A DNA stretch of 64,000 bases from Spiroplasma sabaudiense Ar-1343 (GTDB lineage: Bacteria; Bacillota_I; Bacilli_A; Mycoplasmatales; Mycoplasmataceae), in contig NZ_CP006934.1 of NCBI RefSeq assembly GCF_000565215.1, forward strand, positions 930,001 through 994,000. The letters are read 5' to 3'. This document shows positions 36,001-46,626 of this stretch, piece by piece. Positions within the stretch are counted from its first letter, which is position 1. Each line of letters starts with the position of its first letter. Both the position numbers and the translations under genes were made by a program. The notes under the pieces were generated by a model, which worked only from the letters and a program-made list of their open reading frames with translations, was not told the DNA's origin and ran no database searches.

Positions 36001-36546
36001 CTATAATGAATGTTTTTCCTTTTCTCTCTGGTACATTAACATTCTCTTATTAACATTTAGTAAATAAAATAAATAAATAATTAGAATCATTACTAAGACT
36101 CCTATTATTAAATTTAATATTCTGATAAATAATAAACCTTGGAAAACAAATAAAACACCGACTGTAAATAGAGTTCATATTGCCAATCAAGTGAAACAGA
36201 AGATAACTCCAATTGGTCGTTTCTTTGTAGCACGATAAATATAAAAGATAAATATAAAATCAATAAAACAATTTAATAAATACGAGGCAATCGCAAAAAC
36301 AAATACTTCACGAGCTTTAGCTATTTCTTCATTGGTTGAAGATTCACCTTTGATTATGGCATCAAGATTAAAGATATTAGAGAACAAAATTACACTCAAC
36401 AAAATTATATTGACCAAGACCGCTACTAAAACTGTTGTAAGTAATCATTTTGGTACAAAAATTTTGCTGTTCTTTTTAAAACTTTCAAAATTACTAATTG
36501 ACCGTTTTTTAATTTCTCGCAGCTCTTTTTTTTGAGCTAATTCCAT
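36001..36546 (-). CDS. Four-helix membrane protein of the sugar ABC operon
   Basis: 181 aa, not recognised. A basic N-terminus of about 32 residues is followed by four hydrophobic segments, roughly residues 33-58, 75-98, 107-128 and 133-155. It lies between the sugar-binding lipoprotein (31 nt upstream) and the MalF-like gene (13 nt downstream) and is clearly co-transcribed. Such a gene is not part of standard CUT1 importers, so it may be an accessory subunit. Two UGA-Trp (VPKWLLTT, FTWLAIW). Confidence 0.72.
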
Positions 36547-36577
36547 TTTCTCACCCCATTTCTTTTAAATTATTAAA

Positions 36578-38557
36578 CTATTTTTTACCAAGTTCATAAT
36601 TTAGTTGGGTTAATATTCTCATTAGATTTTCACAAAACTCTAAACGTTTTTCTTGATACTGGCTTGATTTTTTGTAATCAATTGTTGTATCGGTAAGCTT
36701 TCCATAAATTGCTTCGAAGCTAGCATCTGACATTTTGAAAGCTTGATTTAAACTTGGTAACATTGCATTATTTCCATGTCAGTCATTGTTGGTAGCAAAA
36801 TCATATGAAGAAACATTTGGAGCCATTGAAAGAGTTGTATTTGAAGAAGCGTACAGGACACTGGCTAATTGAATTTGATATTTTTCTAACCGTATGATGG
36901 CAGCCTTTTCTTCTTTTTCATTGTTTTTACCTTCAAAGTTAGCTACCTCATCAATGGCTCTAGCAAATTTATTGTCTGCTATTTCTCTTAGTTTATTTTC
37001 AAAAATTTCATTCTTAGTTTGGCTATCATCAATAATTGCTAATTTCGAAGGGACTTCTAAACTTTTTGTAAATGATCTTTCAAAATTTCATTGTCCTCCA
37101 TCTTCGGAATGAACAATTTTAGTGTCTCCAGATTCATTAGTTTCTTCTTTGGCCCCAAACATAATTTGCACAAATCTTTGGGCTGCTTTTAGCCTTTGTT
37201 TGTTTGAGCCCAATCGGGAATTAAAGACGGTCATTCCACTACCTGCAGGAGCTAGTCATTTTCCAATGTCTTGTTCATCGTATTTTTGAAATTGCTCTGC
37301 TTCTTGATTTTTATCAAACAATTTAATAAATTCTAAGGGCATATAGTCCATTTTGGTAAATGATTTAAAGCCCCCCAACATATCAAAGTAGCTACTTGGT
37401 TCATAATTAATTCCAAAAGCTGATACTTGTTCATTATTAGTAATCCCACTACCCCCTGACAGCATACTTCTTTGAACTCCAGCATTTAAACTTGGGTGGT
37501 TTAAATTTAAAAATGAAGTATTTGCAGTTGTGCCTGTTAATGTTGTCTTAGCAACTTTAATTTGTTGAGAGTAGTAGTCAAATCATTTTCCCAATACTTC
37601 ATGAGCACTTGTTGTGAAATATTTATTTGAAAAGACACTTGAATATTTTCCTTCGCTAGAATCATAGTAAGGGAGGTCGGAATTGTTTAGTCAGTTAACC
37701 CCGATATCTGCTGCTTTGTAAACCTTCCCATCGATTTGATCACTCATAATATTTGAATAAACTGGGTACATTCATCACATTCCGCGGTCAAATAATGATG
37801 AAATGGTTTGGTTTTCTGTTGCTGCTGATATTTCAGTTAATTTATTGATTGAAACATTGGCATTATCAACTCACTTGATTTCACCTTCATCGCCAAATTC
37901 AGATCCTGGTTTTACAAGATTTAAATTTTTAAAATTTCGCATCGACTCATCACTATTTGAAACTAAAGCACTTCCTCCCCCAACTCCTAAGTAGGTTGTG
38001 ATTCCATATTGGGCAGGGTTTTTTTCACGAGCTTTTGGATTATTACTTTTGATTTTTGATGACTTAACAGCAAATGGCATAAAGTTAGATCATAAATCTG
38101 TTTGCGTTGCTGTTCCAGCATGCCATTTTTCCATCGCTGCTTCGGCTTGTTCACTTGAGTAGTTTAAATTTTTTAAAATTTCTCCCGCCTCAGGAATTGC
38201 ATCAGCACCATCAAGTGGTAAAATATATCCCAAAGTCGCTAATTTAGTTGCATTATCAACAGAGACCAAAAATATGTCAGGCATGTTTCGTCCCGAGTTT
38301 CCAATTGTTTGCATTTCTGTTGCTAGTTGATTGTTGTCATCGTAGCGAATTCCTTTAAAATTAAAATCATCACCATAAATTTTTTTATACTCTTCTGCCG
38401 CATCGGTGTAAAGTTTTAATGTATTTTTATCTGTATGATTATCAACATAAGAATAATAAATAGTTGTACTATTGTTAACTCCACCACAGGCAATAACTGA
38501 TAAAGTTGATGAAACTGTTAGAGCAGTTGAAGCTATAACACCTAATAATTTTTTCAA
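36578..38557 (-). CDS. Sugar-binding lipoprotein of the ABC importer
   Basis: 659 aa with a signal peptide and lipobox SVIAC (Cys24). The mature protein shows the extracellular solute-binding pattern: DFNFKGIRYDDNNQLATEMQ, MPDIFLVSVDNA, and later Trp-rich ligand-site segments (RGMWWMYPV). It is longer than the typical 400-450 aa, as in other mollicute binding proteins. It presumably captures a mannose-containing oligosaccharide, inferred from the GH38 gene 17 nt upstream. TTG start with GGGAGATAAT upstream; no ATG fits the signal peptide. Confidence 0.88.
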
Positions 38558-38574
38558 AATAATTATCTCCCTTC

Positions 38575-41343
38575 TTATTTGAGAATGTAACTTTTTATTT
38601 CATTTGGTTTAATAATATTGTTGAAGGTTTTAATTTTATTATCAAGTAAGTCAACCTCACCTTTAAAAATTTCAGTATTGATAGTTATTTCTTGTTCTGT
38701 GGGATTATATAGTCGAACAATGTCAAACTTTTGATTTCAACTTTTTTTAACCGTTGTCACCACTAAGTTGTTAATATCTTTTATGTCAACCAATGATAAT
38801 TCTCTTTGATTAATTGAAGGAATTTTTCTTTGTGTCATCACAAAGGTGTCTCCTTTTCAATGAAAGACATTAATACTTTGAGTTTGATAATAAGTATTTG
38901 GCCAACACCACTCTTTAGATTTTTTGTTTTGGGCTGCAATATTATCTTCAATACTAATTGCAAATTCAAATATCAAATCAACTTTTAAATTACTTTCTGG
39001 AGTTGCATGCGGATAATCATCAACACCCGATGCTCGGCCCTTTCGATAAATTAAATGGCGGCGACCAATATATGAGACGGCCCTAAATAAAGTTAAAGCA
39101 ATTGTCTCTTTTTCATGTCCAATGATTTGATATTCATTTGTTCCCTTGGTAAAGATAGCATGAGAAATTTCTTGATTTTTTAAGGCAACCATCGATTCCA
39201 TCGCTTCAATTTCAATAGCAACATCGACTCATTTTTCAGCAATTGATTTTTTATGGCTAGGATTGTCGATTAGTCTTTTCACTAAAGCAAAACTTTGATC
39301 AGCATAAGAGTATTGATTATTTTTTACTTGCGTCGCGCTTAAAAATCTTCAACGAATGTCGGCTGCTTGATTTGTCATAGCTAATTTAAAGTTGATTAAG
39401 TCATTTTCTAAAATTATTTGCAACTCAATATTTTGTTTTACTTTATCTTCTGAATCCAACTGCTCTGGAACAAGGAAAGTTGAGTTGATAGTCATAATCT
39501 GAATATGGTTATTATTTTCAGTGGAAACTTCAAAATCTAACAGTTCTTTTATATCTGATGGATTGTGGTGTGAGGGTGAATAATCATATGTGTCTCCAGC
39601 ATCAAATGTTGCTTCCAATTGAAACGCTTTTTGAATTGCCACATTATTTTTTTTGTTTAATAAAGTGAAATTCATTTTTTCATCAACACTAATTTTAAAT
39701 AAGTCATTTTCAATTTCATTGAAGTTTTTATTATATTTTAATGCGAAGGTATTATTTTTTGACTCTTTTACTTTTAGAATTTTATATCCCAAACCTTTTA
39801 CAATTTCGTTAAATTTTATTATAGTAGTGTATTTTCCTTTGGCGTTTTCTTCAAGAAGAATGTTAGTTGCATTAATGGGGCCTTCATCAACTATTTTGTC
39901 AGTTTCTTTATAGTCGCTTCCAAAAATATGACTATTTTCTTTTATTGAAAACTCATCATTGTTAAAGAATTTTTGAGAAACAACACTAAAAGATACTTGT
40001 TGATTTTCCTCATTAAATATTTCAAAGAAAGGATTTTTGGTATGAATTTCTAAAGTATTTTGTATTGTTCTAGTATATGGTGCAGTATTAAAAATAATTA
40101 AATTTTCATTACCCAAGCTCAAAGCATCACAAATTCTTTTTTTAATTAGGGTTGTTTGAGATTCAACAATCGCACTTGAAGCTTCTAAGCGATTTAAAAT
40201 GCTACGATTTGTTTCATCGGTGTTACATCCTCCAAGACTGTCGTGGGCATGAGAAGCTACCAATTTTTTTGTAGCATCCAATAAAATTTCAAAAGGATAT
40301 TCTCCCCCTAATCTAGAAAAGATTACAGAAAGTGGCTCTAATTCATTATAGATTTGGTACTCAACTTTTTTTGATAATTTTTTAATATCATATCGTGATG
40401 ATGTAATAGTTTTATGAGCTCTTGCGTAGCGACCATTTCTAAATTCACCCTTAATAATATTGGCATTTTCCATCACCGCAGGATCACTTATCAAATCATC
40501 CATAAATTTTTCAAAGTCTGCTAAAATTCACTCATGAACAGAATCTAATTCGTTCATTTTTTCAACAATTTCTGTTCAACCCGAAACCATTGGCATTTGA
40601 TCAGAACCTACAGGCATTAAAATACGATTATTTGAAGATGCGGCTTTAGTTTTTAAAAAATCCAGTTCTGAATCAGCAAAATTTATATAGTATTGCGCAT
40701 GTTCTTTTGCTCGAGTTTTTGAATCCCACTCTTGTCAATTGTCTGACTTTGATCACTTTTTATTATATTGTTGTAATAAACCTCCCACACCAGTGAAATA
40801 TCCATGCTTATAAAATGAATAGGTTGGGCATTTGGTTCCGTCATCAGCCTCTCAAATATTAAATAAATTATTATTTAATAGCTCATCGTCCCCTCCCCTT
40901 CAGTTAATTATTCCTTTATTTTGCGTTTTGGAAATAATTTGTGGCAAATTAGAATTGAAACCAAATGTATCTGGTAAATAACCAACTCTCATTGAACGAC
41001 CTAATTTTTCACTGAGCTTTGTTCCGATTAGTAAATTTCTTACAATTGATTCACCAGTGGCATTAAACATATCTGTTTGGGTATATCACGGACCAACAAC
41101 CAATTTATTTTCTTTAATAATTTTTTTAACTTTTCCAAGTTTTTGAGGAAAAAGGTTTAAAAAATCATCAACAACTGAATACTGAGCGTCAAATACAAAA
41201 GGGGCTTCGTTTTCGTTCCTTTCGTTGGCTTCTATAATTTGTTTCATGTTATCAACCAAATAAGCATCGCTGACTTCTTTGGTAAAATATCATTCCTTGT
41301 CTCAGTGTGTATGAGGAACAAGATATATCTTTCATTTTTTCAA
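38575..41343 (-). CDS. Alpha-mannosidase, glycoside hydrolase family 38 (copy 3)
   Basis: 922 aa, intracellular. Zinc motif VPHTHWDKEW (H13, D15), nucleophile region LPDTFGFNSNLPQ (Ser of copies 1 and 2 is Thr here), and SHAHDSLGGCNTDETN. Start is TTG, giving (M)KKWKIYLVPHTH, which aligns with MNKKWRIHFVPHTH of copy 1; the out-of-frame ATG nearby cannot encode this. AGGAG lies 9 nt upstream. It is the first gene of the ABC importer operon, so it should degrade unphosphorylated oligosaccharides brought in by that route, unlike the PTS-linked copies. Confidence 0.9.
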
Positions 41344-41409
41344 AATATTTATCTCCTATCTTTTTTATTATAATTTAATTACTTATTTAGAGGACTCAAT
41401 TAAATTGGT

Positions 41410-41426
41410 TTAGAATATTATTCCAA
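41410..41426. promoter_or_regulatory. Shared palindromic operator 2, GH38/ABC operon
   Basis: TTAGAATATTATTCCAA, a 17-bp palindrome with one mismatch. It is the mirror of operator 1 and lies 67 nt upstream of the GH38 start at 41343. A minus-strand TTGAGT with TAAATT 16 bp further, or TATAAT slightly beyond, lies between it and the gene. Confidence 0.6.
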
Positions 41427-41652
41427 TATATTGCTTTGTTTTAGAAAAATATATACTGTTTTTTGCAATTATATTATTGAAAAAAATTTATTATAAATAG
41501 ATTTCATTTTGGTTTAAAAAATTTTCAAAAATTTAGACAACTTAATTGAACTTAAAACTTGTAAGATTTTTTAATCACAAATATTTTAAACTCAAGAGCT
41601 TTATAAATTAGTCCCGAATATTGTTTTGGGTGTGACTATTTTCTAAATTTTT

Positions 41653-41680
41653 CAAAAAAAAATGACTCCAGAAAGTCAAT
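41653..41680 (-). terminator. Possible terminator after lemA copy 2
   Basis: TGACT and AGTCA arms with a run of nine T on the minus strand. The stem is short, only 5 bp. Confidence 0.4.
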
Positions 41681-41734
41681 TTTGTACTAGTTTATAAAAA
41701 AATTATAGTGCTGTACTTCGTAATACTTTATTTT

Positions 41735-42349
41735 TTAAAAGCCTAAATCGACTTTAATGTCTTCACGAGCTTCTGGTGTTGCTTCAAAAAACATTTTTGT
41801 TTCTAGCTTAGCGTTGCTTGCCGCCACAATTGCTGGTCAAGTTTGAATTTGAGCGTTGAATTTACGAATTTCAGTATTATAAAATCTTCGTGCCGCTGCA
41901 ATATTGTCTTCACAATCAACTATTGCTTTTTGTAATTCTTTTACTACTTCACTTGCTCTTAAATTTGGATAGTTCTCAAGCGCAATATTAACTTTTCCCA
42001 AATTAGTATTTATTTTATTTTCATATTCAGCAAAATCTTGGGGAGCAATTTTCCCCGAAGTTCTTAAACTTGTTACTTCAAGTAGTGTTTTATTTTCATA
42101 ATTCATATAACTTTTTGTCGAATCCACCAATTTCATTAAAGTGTCGGCTCTTCTTCTAAGTTGAACATCTATGTCTGAAGTTGTTTCTTCAATTTTTTGT
42201 TCTTGACGTTTAAAGCTATTTTTTGTTCCAATGTACAACCACAAAGTTATGGTTAAGGTAAAGACAAAAGACATGTAAACTATGAATTTACCAAAGCGAT
42301 TTGCTTTAACTACAATTATTTCATTTTTTAATTTTGGTTCGTGTGCCAT
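41735..42349 (-). CDS. lemA: LemA family membrane protein (copy 2)
   Basis: 204 aa, the same length as copy 1 at 18600-19214, and differing at only about one residue in eight by eye (for example MAHEPKLKN versus MAYEPKLKN). It has one membrane segment and the same RRRADTLMKLVDSTKSY and NIAAARRFYN boxes. The copy sits downstream of a DUF3137-like gene, a usual lemA partner, while copy 1 has no such neighbour. This suggests copy 2 is in the ancestral position and copy 1 is a duplicate. ATG start. Confidence 0.9.
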
Positions 42350-42395
42350 ATTTTTTCCTCAATCTAATTTTTTTAAATTGTGTTAACAATGTTTA

Positions 42396-43394
42396 CTAAT
42401 CCGGGAACACTTCCAATGTTTGAATATATTTAAGAGTGCTAAAAATATCTTTTGATTCTGAGGTTACTTTTTTGTATATTTCGTTGCTTATTGTTTTAAT
42501 ATTATTTCCCGGGGGAAGTTCTCAAATTATATATGTATCTTTATGTACTATCGCCCTATTTAGGACTTCCATAAAAATTGAATTGCGGTCCATAAATAAA
42601 TACTTCACTCCAACCTGATCTTTATTTTTGTTAAAATCTAGCAAATTATTCATTTTTTTAGGACTTAAAAATTTTCTTGATAAAATTTGATTAGTTGAAT
42701 AAACATTCGTTTGCTTGTTGAAATCATTAGATTCCAGTTCAATTTTTTCTATTCCTTTTTCTTTAAAAAAAGGAGACTTTGAATAATAAAAGTTTATTGG
42801 AGCTTCTACAACATCATATTCAAAATTTGCTACCATAAAAGTTTGAGTATAGTAATTGTAAATTCTTTGATTATTTTTTGAGACCGTTACCAAAGTTCTG
42901 GAGTTTACCACACCATAAGAAAATCCTTGATCCTCTAAATTAAAATTAACAAAGCTAGCCCCTGTTGTTTCAACACCTTTAACAAATGCTTCTACCTTAA
43001 AGATTCCTAGTTTATAAGTATCGGCGATTCTCATGTTTTTTATATATCCCTGAGTTATATTACTTAATTCAATATTAAAATACTTAACCATATTAAAATT
43101 TTCTTTCAAAGAATTTCTAAACTTCTTTTTTTTAGAATAATAAATTGACAGAAAAATAGCGCCAATAACTCCGCTTAGTATTATTAAAGATAAAATTATA
43201 GGATAAAGATAACCCAAAGATTTAAGGTCTTCTGCTAAAGCTATGAATATGATAGTTCCAAAAAAACCGATTCCAAATAATATATATGGTAAAACTGGAT
43301 TTGGTATTTTCAGTTCCTTCTTGGTATTTTTAAAATATTCCTTGCAATCTTCTTCAATTACTTTTTTTAGGTCAACTTTTTCAAAATCTTCCAT
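42396..43394 (-). CDS. DUF3137-like membrane protein next to lemA
   Basis: 332 aa from the chosen ATG (MEDFEKVDLKK), which has AAAGGCGAG upstream; a longer ORF start lacks one. Two membrane segments lie near residues 40-60 and 65-90. A soluble domain follows, containing KVEAFVKGVETT, ANFEYDVVEAPINFYYSK and LLDFNKNKDQVGVKY. This architecture and the position before lemA match what I know of DUF3137 proteins; the assignment is unverified. Probably co-transcribed with lemA, 46 nt downstream. Function unknown. Confidence 0.62.
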
Positions 43395-43906
43395 TTTACT
43401 CGCCTTTCTAAAAAATATAAATAATTTTTTAATGTTTTTGAATAACAGCTCTTTTTTAGACTGCAAATCGGGCTTTAATTTTTTTTAAAATACTATTCAC
43501 ACATTATTTTATTTTTTATTAACTCCCAAAATAATTATATCTTTAATAACGATATTTTGTCTACAAATAAAAAATTATTTAAAAATTATGATAGGCTTTG
43601 GTCAAATTTTTTTTAATGTAAAAAATTAAGTATAATTTATCAAATATTGGCGATTTAGATCTGCAAAAATAGCAATACAAAATTTTTAAGGTAATAAACT
43701 TAAAATTTTATAATAAATAAAAAAATAGCTGAAAAACATTTTTTCAGATTCTATATTCAGCTTATTAAAAATGTAACTTCAGTTATAAATGATTTATTTG
43801 TAGTACGACCAATTAATAAATTATATATTTTTAATACCGAATTCAAAAGGCTTTTATTATTTTTAATTTTGAACTTTGCATCATAAATCCAATTCTGAAA
43901 AATTTT
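43395..43906. other. Non-coding region between ROK kinase and DUF3137-like gene
   Basis: About 510 bp, AT-rich. It holds the ROK gene terminator at about 43722-43747 and must hold the promoter of the DUF3137-lemA pair. No ORF or RNA gene could be supported. Confidence 0.5.
43722..43747 (-). terminator. Terminator downstream of the ROK kinase gene
   Basis: CTGAAAAA and TTTTTCAG arms with a minimal loop, followed on the minus strand by TATTTTTTTATTT. It is about 160 nt after the ROK stop. Confidence 0.5.
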
Positions 43907-44782
43907 TTAATAGCTTGAATTTTTGGATAGTTCATTAGCACCAATCAAATTGGAATCATTTAAAAATTTGCATTTTAATATTGTAAAATTCTGCTTCATA
44001 TTTGAAAGTTTATATAGTTCTTTTACTTTTTTATTTAATAAATTTAAAAATAATTCATTTGAACTAATTGCTCCACCAATTAAAACTAAATCAGTATCAA
44101 TGGTAAAAGAAATGTTTATTATTGATTTGGATAGTGAATAAATTTGAGCATTTACCAATTCTTTGGCATTTTCGTCTTTTAAATAAGATTCATAAATTTC
44201 TTTTCCGGTCTTTGTATTACCAGAAATTTTTTTATATCTTTTTTCTAATGAGTACATTCCAGATGTTTCAGAAAAATTTAAATATTTTTCATTTTCAATT
44301 TTTTCTAAGAAGCATCCTATTTCACCGGCCATTAAATGATTTCCCTTATGAATTTTTTTATTAATTATAACTGTCGAACCAATGCCTGTCCCAATTACCA
44401 ATACAAGACCATTGTCTACATCAATAGCATTACCTTTTCTCATTTCAGCAATTGCTGCACACTTTGCATCATTTTCAATATAAACATTTTTATGAAATAA
44501 TTCAAATAATTTCTTTTTGAAATTTATTTCATGATTTCTTTGAATTGCAGATAACCCTGACATTTCACCAGTTTCATTATTTATCAATCCAGGAAATGAC
44601 AGACAAATATTATTGATGTTATTAATTTCAACTGAAGTCTTTATGTAATTAACAATTTTTTCAAATAAATTTTTGGCCGTTATTAGTGAATCATATTTAA
44701 TTATATCTTTTTTAATAAATGCATCATTTTTAATAAATGCTACTTTGGTGGACATACCACCAACATCGAAACATAGATTCAT
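43907..44782 (-). CDS. ROK family sugar kinase
   Basis: 291 aa. ATP/phosphate loop DVGGMST (residues 6-12), catalytic Asp105 in YIENDAKCAA, and GTGIGSTVIINKKIHKG are the ROK kinase motifs. There is no DNA-binding N-terminus, so it is a kinase, not a NagC-type repressor. The zinc-binding CxCGxxGC cluster of most ROK kinases is missing: after GEIG only one Cys remains. This also occurs in some glycoside and ManNAc kinases. With the shared operator upstream it may phosphorylate mannose released by the GH38 enzymes; substrate inferred. Confidence 0.83.
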   Translation of the reverse strand: MNLCFDVGGMSTKVAFIKNDAFIKKDIIKYDSLITAKNLFEKIVNYIKTSVEINNINNICLSFPGLINNETGEMSGLSAIQRNHEINFKKKLFELFHKNVYIENDAKCAAIAEMRKGNAIDVDNGLVLVIGTGIGSTVIINKKIHKGNHLMAGEIGCFLEKIENEKYLNFSETSGMYSLEKRYKKISGNTKTGKEIYESYLKDENAKELVNAQIYSLSKSIINISFTIDTDLVLIGGAISSNELFLNLLNKKVKELYKLSNMKQNFTILKCKFLNDSNLIGANELSKNSSY

Positions 44783-45518
44783 TAGATTATTTTTTCCTCA
44801 ATTCTAGTCTATAAGTAATTTTTTATTGAAATAAAAAATTAATTTGCTTTAAAGTTTTCATTAGCAAAATTCATTTTATTTTTTCCCTATTTTAAATTTG
44901 GTTCTCAAATTATTTCTTGAATACCATCGAAAAGCATAAGAGATCGTTATTTTATTTTTTAACTATAAATTTATTTTTGATAATTTTAATATTCAATTTA
45001 TTAATTAAAGTTTTGTTGATCTTAAAATAAAAGATTTATTTTGAATATTTTTGATTTTACTGGGAATAATCTATAAATACGATTTTAAATATTTGAAAAA
45101 TCAATATTGTCAAAATGTTCTGTGATTATTTCCGCACTTCAACCTAACTAAAAAAATTATTGTCAAATTTCATTAATTTATTTTGAATATTTTTTGCTTT
45201 TCTTTTATTATTTTCCTCCTGATATAATTATGAATAGATTTATTAATTTGTTGTATTGTTTTATATATTTTGGAATAATATTCCTTCACTAAAGATATTA
45301 TCCAATTTTTTAAAAAAATTTTTTGACTTGATCAAAAAATTTTAAATTTAAACTTTATTAAAAATACTATCACGTTAAAAGCAACTCAGACAGCTTTAAT
45401 AAAATAAAAGGTTATTCAAATAAAACTTAAAAAAATTTATGCTACTTACCAATGATTTTTTTATTTGGGTTTGTTAAAAAATTTAAATATCAATATTTGT
45501 TTTTGATTTCTTAATATT
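44783..45518. other. Long intergenic region with possible gene remnants
   Basis: About 735 bp between the mannitol operon and the ROK gene. It contains operator 3 (45270-45286), a clear minus-strand AGGAGGAAA site (45212-45220) and two short coding-like fragments on the minus strand. These are GWSAEIITEHFDNIDFSNI ending at 45085 and RSLMLFDGIQEIIWEPNLK ending at 44887. Both are followed by stops and are not joined in one frame. The simplest reading is a decayed gene that was driven from operator 3. Confidence 0.4.
45270..45286. promoter_or_regulatory. Shared palindromic operator 3, upstream of the ROK kinase
   Basis: TTGGAATAATATTCCTT: the central GGAATA-A-TATTCC is a perfect palindrome and the outer bases match operators 1 and 2 on one side. 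It is 488 nt upstream of the ROK start but only 50 nt upstream of the AGGAGGAAA site of the presumed decayed gene. Confidence 0.55.
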
Positions 45519-46625
45519 CTAAATAATTTTTTTGATTAGTTCATTAGGTATATCCTGAATAACTTTTGAAATTATTTCAGCTTTAGAAAATTTTTTTCAA
45601 AGTTCAATAAGTTTTTGTGATTCAATATCTTTGGGATTTAAGTAAAGTAGTGCATTTTCGAATGTTTTTTTTAAAAAATTATGGGCTAGATTATTTTCAA
45701 TTGCAAAAGTTAAAGGGCCTAGTATTCTTTCTTTGAGTTGAATTTTTTGAATCGGATTTCTGCAAATTCTCTCCAAGTTATCAACTAGATATGGGTTTGA
45801 AAATCTTTTTAAAACTTTTTCGCAGTATTTTTTAACTTCTTTAATTTCAAAATTATATTTAAAACTAATTATTTTTCCGACCTCTTGCAAATAATTTTCA
45901 ATGAACTTTAGTGTTTCGTTATTTTCTAATGCTTCTTTTAAAAAAGGAACTTTAAATTTATCAACTTGCCAACGATATCAACCAATTGATGCATGTGCGC
46001 CATTTAACAAACAAATTTTTTTATTTATTTCCCCATCAATATTGTTCGAATAAGCGACTGAACTCAATTTTTTAATAGTATCAGGTCACTGTTCAACATT
46101 TGCAACTCAAGAAAAATATTTTTCAACACTAACATCCAGACCTTTCTGAACTGAATTTGGAACAATTCTATCAACAACACAATCAACAAAAAAAATATTT
46201 TTTAAGTTTTCGGTTTGTTGACTAATCAATGTTTTAAAATACGAAGAAACTTTGTATCCGTTTTCACAACACATTATCACTAATGGATTTTTGCGACTTT
46301 TAATTATCTTTAAAATTTGAGGAATAATATATTTTAAGTTATTTTGCCCAATTGAAATTGTCAGAATACTATAATCTTCAAAATTGTTTTCAATATCAGA
46401 ATTTAAAATTTCTTTAGTCGTAATTGCTGAAATGTTTTTAATCTCAATATTATTTATTTTTGTTCCCATCTCAATTACTTCATATTTTTTTTGTAAATTT
46501 ATTTGGTCAACGATTTCTTGGTTTACATCAATAAATAATAATTTTTCAATCGCTTTGTCTTGAAATAATATCGGAGCAATAAAACCACGACCAATATTTC
46601 CGGCTCCAAAATGTATTGCTTTCAT
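45519..46625 (-). CDS. mtlD: Mannitol-1-phosphate 5-dehydrogenase
   Basis: 368 aa from MKAIHFGAGNIGRGFIAPIL, the NAD-binding Rossmann start typical of MtlD; GGAGACTAAC upstream favours this ATG over one 8 codons earlier. The catalytic region ICLLNGAHASIGW, with its conserved Asn and His, is present. It oxidises mannitol 1-phosphate to fructose 6-phosphate. Its start lies 1 nt after the mtlR stop. UGA-Trp at VANVEQWPD and SIGWYRWQ. Last gene of the mannitol operon. Confidence 0.94.
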
Positions 46626-46626
46626 G

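Larger units (their letters stand above)
41344..41734. other. Intergenic region between lemA copy 2 and the GH38/ABC operon
   Basis: About 390 bp, AT-rich, no ORF supported. It contains the GH38/ABC promoter region with operator 2 and the weak terminator after lemA copy 2. The remaining 200 bp show nothing recognisable. Confidence 0.5.
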
